From NCBI GenBank assembly GCA_034436755.1, contig DAOTVB010000216.1, forward strand, positions 9,083-73,082: a stretch of DNA of 64,000 nt, written 5' to 3'. Shown one piece after another: positions 7,908 to 14,664 of the stretch (positions are counted from its first letter, which is position 1; every line of letters starts with the position of its first letter). The position numbers were made by a program, and so were the translations under genes. The DNA comes from CAKZQX01 sp034436755. GTDB taxonomy: Bacteria; Chloroflexota; Chloroflexia; Chloroflexales; Chloroflexaceae. Under the pieces are notes generated by a model. That model made no database searches. It was given only the letters and a program-made list of their open reading frames with translations, and was not told the origin of the DNA.

Positions 7908-8940
7908 TGAGTTGACCGAGGTAGAGCAGCGGGCGCAGGATGAGCTGGCTGCCGTTACCGATCTGAACGGGCTTGCTGCATGGAAAAGTTCCTACCTGGG
8001 TAAGGGTGGCGCGATTACCCGTCTGAGCCGGGGGATGGGCGCGCTGCCCGCCGAAGAGCGCCCGGTAGTCGGGCAGCAGGTGAACCGCCTCCGTGCGACC
8101 CTGGAGCAGGCCTACAACGATGCCGAAGCCCGGTTAAAAGTCGCAGCGCGGGAAGCCACCCTTGCGGGTGACCGGGTTGACGTAACGCTGCCGGGCCGCC
8201 AGCCCGACCTGGGTCGGTTGCACCTGACGACGCAGGTATTTCGCCAGGTTATCGCTATCTTTGCGGAGATGGGTTTCCAGGTCTGGGAGAGCCGCGAGGT
8301 TGAGACGGACGACTATAACTTCGGTCTGCTCAACTTCCTGCCCGATCATCCGGCGCGAGATATGCAGGATACCTTCTATGTAGAGATGCCGCCCGCTGCG
8401 CCGAAAACGCTGCTGCGGACGCATACCTCGCCGGGGCAGATCCATGCGATGCATCGGTATGCGCCCAACCCGCTGCGTGTGTTGCTGCCGGGGAAATGCT
8501 ACCGCAACGAGCAGGTGACGGCGCGGAGTGAGTTTATGTTCCACCAGTTTGAGTTCCTCGCGGTAGGACATAGCATCACGATGGGCGACCTGAAGGGTAC
8601 GCTTGACTTCTTCGCCGAGCGGCTGTTCGGGAAGGGTACGCGCACGCGCTTCCGGGCAAGCTACTTCCCCTTCACCGAGCCCAGCGCCGAGATGGATGTC
8701 AGTTGCTTCCTGTGTGGCGCAAAGGGCTGCCGCGTCTGTAAGTACACCGGCTGGCTGGAGATCGGCGGCTGTGGGATGGTTCACCCGAATGTGCTGCGCA
8801 ACGGTGGCTATGATCCGGAGAAGTTCAGCGGGTTCGCGGGTGGGTTTGGCCCGGAGCGGATTACCATGCTCAAGTATGGTATCGAAGACATTCGCTGGTT
8901 CTACAGTGGCGATATACGTTTCCTCGAACAATTCTCCTGA
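7894..8940 (+). CDS. pheS: Phenylalanyl-tRNA synthetase alpha subunit
   Basis: A 348-aa catalytic alpha chain of the alpha2beta2 enzyme that charges tRNA-Phe. There is an N-terminal coiled coil (about residues 1-90), then the class II core: motif 1 around IFAEMGFQVWESREVETDDY, motif 2 with LLRTHTSPGQIHAMHR and CYRNEQVTARSEFMFHQFE, and motif 3 GFGPERITMLKYGIEDIRWF. The cysteine-rich CFLCGAKGCRVCKYTGWLEI hairpin is usual in this subunit. Start ATG at 7894 has a G-run upstream. pheT does not follow, so the beta subunit must be encoded elsewhere in the genome. Confidence 0.96.
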   Translation: MSITDELTEVEQRAQDELAAVTDLNGLAAWKSSYLGKGGAITRLSRGMGALPAEERPVVGQQVNRLRATLEQAYNDAEARLKVAAREATLAGDRVDVTLPGRQPDLGRLHLTTQVFRQVIAIFAEMGFQVWESREVETDDYNFGLLNFLPDHPARDMQDTFYVEMPPAAPKTLLRTHTSPGQIHAMHRYAPNPLRVLLPGKCYRNEQVTARSEFMFHQFEFLAVGHSITMGDLKGTLDFFAERLFGKGTRTRFRASYFPFTEPSAEMDVSCFLCGAKGCRVCKYTGWLEIGGCGMVHPNVLRNGGYDPEKFSGFAGGFGPERITMLKYGIEDIRWFYSGDIRFLEQFS

Positions 8941-8971
8941 GTGGCTCCTGAGGCGTGAAGCGTAAAAGGTC

Positions 8972-10813
8972 ATGCGAATAAGACGTGTTGCGCTTCACGT
9001 TTCCTCTTTTCCCCTGTACGCGCTGCTGCTGCTCTTTTTGCTGCTGGCAACGCTGTACAATGTTGTCATTCCCCTGGGTGAAGGGCCGGATGAGCCGGGA
9101 CATATGGCGTATGTGTTGTTCCTGGCGCGCGAAGGCCGGTTGCCCCGGCAACATGTGGCGGTCGGGCCGGTTGATGTACCGGGCGAAGGGCATCAGCCGC
9201 CGCTGGCCTATCTGCTGGCGCTGCCGGCGGTAGCCTGGTTGCCCCCCGCCGAAGATGAATTCTTCCTGAGCGACAATCCCGATTTTCTCTGGAATAGCGG
9301 TAGCGAACCGGCAGCATTCATGCGCTCCAGTCAGGAATACTGGCCGTGGCGTGGGGTGGTGCGGGCCTGGCATCTGACGCGGGGCGTTGCAACGCTCCTG
9401 GGACTGGTAACGCTGGTCTGTACCTGGAAAGCCGCACATGCCCTGGTTCAACCCGACCAGACCACGCAACCGGCGCGGGCATACCTGCCCCTGCTGGCAA
9501 CCGCATTTGTCGCGCTCAATCCGCAGTTTTTATTTACCTCGGCCCTGGTGACCAATGATGCGCTGCTGACGGCGTTGAGTGCGGGGTTGTTCTGGCTGGC
9601 CGTTAGTCCATCTGTGGTCAACCACCGCCACCGCTGGTCGCTGCTGGCGGGCGGGCTGTTCGGGCTGGCGCTGCTGACCAAGCAGAGTGCGCTGCTGCTG
9701 GCCCCGCTGCTGCTCTGGGCCAGTTGGCGCGCCGGCAATGGCAACTGGCGCGCAACGGCCCGCACTGTTGTCACCTGGGCCGCGGTTGCGCTGCTGCTGG
9801 CGGGCTGGTGGTATGCGCGCAACTGGCAGCTCTACGGTGACCCGTTCGGGCTGGGCGTGTTTCGTGATGAGTTTATGACCCAGGCATTTAACTGGCGCAG
9901 TCCGGCGGCCTGGCGCGCGGCTCTGGTGCAACTCTATGCCTCGTTCTGGGCGCGCTTTGGCTGGATGAGTCTGCATCCGCCGGTGTGGGTTATCCGGGTG
10001 TATGCGCTGATCGGCCTGGTTGCGCTCGCTGGGTTGGTACTCTACCTGAGTCGCCGGCTGCGTGCCGGGGGATGGCGGCGGTACTCACTGCGAACTATGA
10101 TTGAGTCGCCTTGGGTGGCCGTCATCCTGCTGCCGCTGCTGGCGCTGGCCTGGACGGTGAGCTTTGCGCTGACGGCGGGTCTGGTCGCCTGGCAGGGGCG
10201 CATGCTCTTCCCGGCACTGCCCGCGATTGCAATTCTGCTGGCTGCGGGTTGGGTCTGGTTGCCGCGCCTGGGCATCGGTGCCGGGTTGGTGGGATTGCTG
10301 GCACTGGCGCTCTACCTGCCGCTGGGGGTGATTCGTCCGGCGTATGAGTGGCGCACGCTGCCGCCACAGCAGGCGCAGGCGCGGTTGGAGCAATCGCTCT
10401 CGGCGCGCTTTGCCCAGTCTTGGGAGCGTGGCGTGGAACTACGCGGCTGGCGATTGGCAGGGATTGCCCGTCCTGGAGAGACCATTACCGTAACGCTGAC
10501 CTGGCATGCCCTGGAACCGATCCCGCAGGATTGGACGGTCTTTGTGCATCTGGTGGACGATGCGGGGCGGATTGTGGCGGAGGATAACCAGCGCCCGCAG
10601 GGAGGGGCGTTTCCGCTGCCCCGCTGGACGCCGGGTGACTGGGTGGAAGATCCGCATCCGCTGACATTGCCCGCCGATCTTCCGCCGGGGCAGTATAAAC
10701 TGCGCGCGGGACTCTATCTGCCGGAGGAGCGCGGACGGCGGCAGTATACTCGGACCGTCACGGGTGATCCGGTGACTGATGCGGTGACACTGGGGGTGAT
10801 CGAGGTGCGGTAA
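8972..10813 (+). CDS. PMT/GT39-like polytopic membrane glycosyltransferase
   Basis: A 613-aa membrane protein. After the first helix comes GEGPDEPGHMAYVLFLAREG, the acidic loop typical of GT-C fold dolichyl/polyprenyl-phosphate-sugar transferases (PMT/ArnT type). About 11 further helices run to residue ~455. A C-terminal soluble beta-sandwich (about 480-613) contains TITVTLTWHALEPIPQDWTV and FVHLVDDAGRI, a module common on Chloroflexota GT39 proteins. Such enzymes transfer sugars to proteins or lipids on the outer membrane face; the acceptor is unknown. The ribosome binding site and ATG lie in the loop of a CGTGAAGCG / CGCTTCACG inverted repeat (8954-8962, 8991-8999). No partner gene is adjacent. 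Confidence 0.7.
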   Translation: MRIRRVALHVSSFPLYALLLLFLLLATLYNVVIPLGEGPDEPGHMAYVLFLAREGRLPRQHVAVGPVDVPGEGHQPPLAYLLALPAVAWLPPAEDEFFLSDNPDFLWNSGSEPAAFMRSSQEYWPWRGVVRAWHLTRGVATLLGLVTLVCTWKAAHALVQPDQTTQPARAYLPLLATAFVALNPQFLFTSALVTNDALLTALSAGLFWLAVSPSVVNHRHRWSLLAGGLFGLALLTKQSALLLAPLLLWASWRAGNGNWRATARTVVTWAAVALLLAGWWYARNWQLYGDPFGLGVFRDEFMTQAFNWRSPAAWRAALVQLYASFWARFGWMSLHPPVWVIRVYALIGLVALAGLVLYLSRRLRAGGWRRYSLRTMIESPWVAVILLPLLALAWTVSFALTAGLVAWQGRMLFPALPAIAILLAAGWVWLPRLGIGAGLVGLLALALYLPLGVIRPAYEWRTLPPQQAQARLEQSLSARFAQSWERGVELRGWRLAGIARPGETITVTLTWHALEPIPQDWTVFVHLVDDAGRIVAEDNQRPQGGAFPLPRWTPGDWVEDPHPLTLPADLPPGQYKLRAGLYLPEERGRRQYTRTVTGDPVTDAVTLGVIEVR

Positions 10814-10890
10814 GTGTATTCATATCGCTGTGGATGACGAGGTTTAGATAGTAGAGTAATAATTTCCTCTGCGTATTCCTGCCTGTAACA

Positions 10891-10906
10891 CTGGTCATAT
10901 GACCAG
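10891..10906. promoter_or_regulatory. Perfect 16-bp palindrome, possible operator
   Basis: CTGGTCATATGACCAG is a perfect 16-bp palindrome in the gap between the GT39-like gene and the LVIVD gene. It has the size and symmetry of a dimeric regulator site, but no matching site or regulator gene was seen nearby. Confidence 0.4.
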
Positions 10907-11116
10907 GGGAGAATCCCTTCTCGCGCCAGTAGCACTATCAGCATTTACTGCTACACTGAAATGTAGCAACCTACTCTCTTAATAAACATGTGTGCAGTAT
11001 CCTGGCGTTTTGGGTCATCGTTGTCATCCGAATCTATGCTATTGCTATGCATCTCTTCATTACTTTAACATTCACTCATAAACAAAATCGCACAGAATGA
11101 ACTGCTGAGATGGCGG

Positions 11117-11157
11117 TATAATGTGCTGACAAACCAGATATTGTCGGCAGTGACAAT
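11117..11157 (+). promoter_or_regulatory. -10 box and downstream inverted repeat before the LVIVD gene
   Basis: TATAAT at 11117-11122 has no good -35. About 18 bases downstream is ATTGTC-6 nt-GACAAT (11140-11157), which would fall at about +12 to +29. It could be an operator or a 5' RNA hairpin. The rest of the 379-base gap is AT-rich with no gene. Confidence 0.4.
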
Positions 11158-11192
11158 CTATGCCTCACTGAAGAGGGTAAGGAGTGCTTCCT

Positions 11193-14096
11193 ATGTCAAC
11201 GTATTTTTCCCCCGTGGCGCGACTGCTGGTACTGTTATTAGCATTGTCTGTTATGTCTCCCCCGTCACAACCAGGTAGCACAGCGCGCGTGTCGGTTGCA
11301 TCTCCCGCTGCGCAGGAAGATGCCGCTATGCCCCGGATTGAACTGGTCCATGATCTTGTCGGCCAGGGAAGACCGATAACGGTTAATAACAACCGGGCAT
11401 ATATTGGGCAAGATGATATTTTGAAGGTTTTTGATGTACGTAACCCGGATCAACCAGTACGCCTGGCAAATATTCCCGTTGCAACCGATTTGCCCGAAAA
11501 CGCCACTGCTACTATTACGCAGATCAAAGTGCGGGGATATCTGGTCTATGTCGTATATACCACGTGGCCTACCACTTCCTGTTTTCCCGAACGGACCCTG
11601 GTCATCATCGATGTTCGTCAGCCAGTTTATCCGGTAGTTCACAGTCGCTATGTACTTGGACCTGGAGGATCTGGAACAACCAGTCAAGTGCATCTGAATG
11701 ACTCCCTGGTATACTACTATTTTAATGCGTGTACATTTGATGCACTCAGTGAGTTGCGGATTCTGGATGTGCGGGATCTTGCCAATCCAACGCTGCGTGG
11801 TCATTATCCTGTCCCACAGTATGGGCAGGTTGCCCAATTGCCGCAAGAAGACTTTTTTGCGTACATTATAAGTTCAGATCCTGCAACTGATACGGAGAAT
11901 CTCCAGATTATTGACGTAAGTAATCCTGATGATCCCGTTCTGCGCGGGAGTATTATGCTTTCCCACGTTAAAATGCAAGACATGGATGTAGTTGATGGTA
12001 TGGCATACCTGTTTTCCGGAATTACAAGCGACAATCCGAGGTTTCCTCTTAATACACACCAGTTCGATATTATTGATTTGCAAAACCCCGATAATCCGGT
12101 CTTACTTCACTCCTTTGGTTATGGTTATGCCGATAAGTACTCTAGTCGTTCTTATCGATTGCGCGCCGTAACTGGTGAGTATGCATATATATCGAGCCAA
12201 TACTACACCGTCAATCATGAAGAAGACTATGCCTCCGCTCTATCTGTTTTTGACATAAGCGAACCAACTGACACTACCCTGGCTGCCAGCTATAATCTTG
12301 GTAAGAAGTTTATCAAAACTATCCAGGTGATAGGAAATATGGTATATCTGAAAACCGATATTGACCTGCAAATCATTGATGGTGCTACGCGCCGCGGTAG
12401 CTTTGCCCCAGGTGGTGTTGTTATGCAAGTTGCGGAAGGCTTTTACTATGGATCGCGTGATGGCGGGTTGATTATCGCTGATGTGCGTAATCCCGACAGT
12501 CCCACATTGCGTGGCAATTATTCTGCCTTCAGCGCCCCAAAAAACCGGAATAGCAATATATATTTTGCCGATAATCGCGTTTATATTACCGAAACTCATT
12601 GGGTAATAGGGGGGCCTGCACTGCAGTATGCCAGTAACTTGTATGTAATTGATATTACTGATCCCGATCGTCCGGTCAAGCAGAGGCAAATTCATCTTGG
12701 AACGCGCTGGTACCGTGATCGGATATTCCCACTATCTATCTTTGCTGTGAGGGATGCTCTGGTTTATATTTACGATGCGACGGAATTCGAGATCCAGGTT
12801 GTCAATGTGCAAGATCTGGCTAACCCAACGCTATATAATCGGGTTCCAGTACCGCTCGGTTGGCAATCGTCAAACGATGTTACTAATGAAGTCCATAGTG
12901 TGCAATCCGCGGGAAGCCTGGTCTATATTGGCTATGATCGAGATATCGACTCCACATCTGGTGAAACGTTGCGGGCGAGCCTCGAAATTGTCGATACCAG
13001 TGATCCAGATAACCCGACGTTGCGCGGTGAGTGGCTAACGAATGATAATCGCATCTGGGGCGAAGGTACAAAATTACATGTGCTGGGAACCTACGTCTTT
13101 GTCGTTTCACCGAGTAATGATGCTCAAACCGGGTCGTCCATCACTATTTTTGATGTAAGCGACCCGGATACTCCCGTGTTACGGAGTTCTTTTACGACTC
13201 CCGGCACAGTTAACGACCTCCAGATGGTGGGAACGCTGGTCTACATCGCCAATGGTCAGGCCGGGTTGCAGATCGTCGATTTGAGCGACGCGGCTAATCC
13301 CGTCATCCAGGGCAGCCTGGACACTCCTGGCACGGCGTCCGAGTTACATCTGGTTGGTACCCTGGCCTATATTGCCGATGGTGCCGGCGGGATGCAGATA
13401 GTTGACGTGAGTGATCCGGCCAATCCGGTACTGCACGGTAGCTTCGATACTCCAGGTAATGCACAACACCTGCAGGTAACTGATCAATTTGTGTATGTTG
13501 CCGATGGCCCGGGTGGTCTCCAGGTTCTTGATGTGCAGGATACGACCAATCCGGTGCTGTTTGCCGACTATTCTCATCGCATGGTCGCAGGCGGGCTGCA
13601 TGTTATGGAAGATTTCATCGTTGCCGGATCACTCGTTTTTCGTTTGGCACGACCACAGGCAATGACTGTCTCAACGAATGGAGCTACGCTAACGGCTCCC
13701 GATATGTCAACCAGTCTGACCTTCCCTGCCAATAGCTTTACCACGCCGGTCACGGTGACCTTGACTGAAATGGTATTGACCCAACCACCGCAGCGTGATC
13801 CGGTTATGCTGGATAAGCATACGTTTGAAGTGACTGCGGTCGTCAGTGACACCCAGGAACCGGCACAACCCACACAACCCTACACGCTAACGGTGGGGTA
13901 CCAGGACTATGAACGGGGTTTAGCGGTCGAGGAGACCCTGGCGCTCTACTGGTGGGATGGTAGCCAGTGGGTGAAAGAACCGGATAGCAGCGTTGATCCG
14001 GTAAACAATACGATCACTGCCACGCCCGATCACTTTGGGCTCTGGACGATCATGGGCGAGCCGCAACGGATATTTCTCCCTATCGTGGGGCGATAA
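11193..14096 (+). CDS. Secreted LVIVD-repeat beta-propeller protein
   Basis: A 967-aa exported protein. A signal peptide (about residues 1-30, ALSVMSPPSQPG) precedes 14 or 15 LVIVD-type repeats of the form LQIIDVSNPDDPVLRGS spread over about residues 60-800. That number would suit two seven-bladed propellers. The last three repeats are the most alike. A beta-sandwich domain (about 830-950, TVSTNGATLTAPDMSTSLTF onward) follows, and the protein ends IFLPIVGR. Short FLPxVxR-like ends recur on secreted Chloroflexota proteins. Start ATG at 11193 has GGTAAGGAG upstream; a GTG at 11184 overlaps that site. LVIVD proteins are cell-surface and of unknown function; a binding role is inference. Confidence 0.85.
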   Translation: MSTYFSPVARLLVLLLALSVMSPPSQPGSTARVSVASPAAQEDAAMPRIELVHDLVGQGRPITVNNNRAYIGQDDILKVFDVRNPDQPVRLANIPVATDLPENATATITQIKVRGYLVYVVYTTWPTTSCFPERTLVIIDVRQPVYPVVHSRYVLGPGGSGTTSQVHLNDSLVYYYFNACTFDALSELRILDVRDLANPTLRGHYPVPQYGQVAQLPQEDFFAYIISSDPATDTENLQIIDVSNPDDPVLRGSIMLSHVKMQDMDVVDGMAYLFSGITSDNPRFPLNTHQFDIIDLQNPDNPVLLHSFGYGYADKYSSRSYRLRAVTGEYAYISSQYYTVNHEEDYASALSVFDISEPTDTTLAASYNLGKKFIKTIQVIGNMVYLKTDIDLQIIDGATRRGSFAPGGVVMQVAEGFYYGSRDGGLIIADVRNPDSPTLRGNYSAFSAPKNRNSNIYFADNRVYITETHWVIGGPALQYASNLYVIDITDPDRPVKQRQIHLGTRWYRDRIFPLSIFAVRDALVYIYDATEFEIQVVNVQDLANPTLYNRVPVPLGWQSSNDVTNEVHSVQSAGSLVYIGYDRDIDSTSGETLRASLEIVDTSDPDNPTLRGEWLTNDNRIWGEGTKLHVLGTYVFVVSPSNDAQTGSSITIFDVSDPDTPVLRSSFTTPGTVNDLQMVGTLVYIANGQAGLQIVDLSDAANPVIQGSLDTPGTASELHLVGTLAYIADGAGGMQIVDVSDPANPVLHGSFDTPGNAQHLQVTDQFVYVADGPGGLQVLDVQDTTNPVLFADYSHRMVAGGLHVMEDFIVAGSLVFRLARPQAMTVSTNGATLTAPDMSTSLTFPANSFTTPVTVTLTEMVLTQPPQRDPVMLDKHTFEVTAVVSDTQEPAQPTQPYTLTVGYQDYERGLAVEETLALYWWDGSQWVKEPDSSVDPVNNTITATPDHFGLWTIMGEPQRIFLPIVGR

Positions 14097-14114
14097 ACGC
14101 AGCCCTGATAGACG

Positions 14115-14382
14115 CGACTTACGCGGTGGAAATTTGGACTACGAACAACACGACATGAGCGAACACCGCGAACCGGCCAGTGCTGCCATGGCTCAGGCGA
14201 TCCCGCATTTGGCGGGGAATATCGCCTCCGGCAGGGCGGAAGAACCCGGTTCTTTTCCCGAAAATTCGGCTCCTTGAGCCGAATTTTCGGGAAAAGAACA
14301 AGAATGTACCATGCTGCCGCAGGCGAGTCGGATCGGTTATCCAGATAAATGCCTGGTTTGGAACCAACCGCGTAACTCGTGT
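14115..14382. repeat. Variable-core palindromic repeat, copy B
   Basis: Outer ends CGACTTACGCGGT (14115-14127) and ACCGCGTAACTCGTGT (14367-14382). Inner arms CGCCTCCGGCAGGGCGG (from 14223) and CCATGCTGCCGCAGGCG (to 14325). The core 14250-14298 is a perfect 23-bp stem with a three-base loop (CTT); its 5' strand ends in AAAATTCGGCTC. It lies upstream of leuS; a TATAAT (14399-14404) follows 17 bases after the right end. Confidence 0.88.
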
Positions 14383-14520
14383 GATTGAGTAGAGATGGTA
14401 TAATTCCTATAGTCCATACGTCTGATAACAAGATCATACGTCCTGTGGTACACTGATGCTGTCGTGCCGGCCGCTGCGGAGGGCACATCTTTTGTAATCG
14501 CCCGAAAGGAGGTGAGCACT

Positions 14521-14664
14521 ATGTCTGAACCTGACCTTAGTGATCTTGGTTGCATGTCTGGTTTATGTTTCGCTGTTCAGGATCCACGCATCACGTTTCA
14601 CACATCACGTTTCACGTTGCCTGTATCCGTGCTCACGTTCCAAGGAGCGATAGCTTATGAGTGA
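14521..14664 (+). CDS. Possible 47-codon upstream ORF before leuS
   Basis: ATG at 14521 is preceded by AAAGGAGG with a 9-base spacer, the strongest ribosome binding site in this region. The reading frame runs 47 codons and stops at 14662-14664, overlapping the leuS ATG by eight bases, so it could couple translation to leuS. Its middle is made of tandem CATCACGTTTCAC-type repeats. It is not leucine-rich, so it does not look like a classical leucine leader peptide, and no T-box motif is visible. It may not encode a conserved protein. Confidence 0.35.
   Translation: MSEPDLSDLGCMSGLCFAVQDPRITFHTSRFTLPVSVLTFQGAIAYE

Noticed and set aside
14383..14656. T-box riboswitch ahead of leuS
   Set aside because: No AGGGTGGNACCGCG-type antiterminator or specifier loop is visible.
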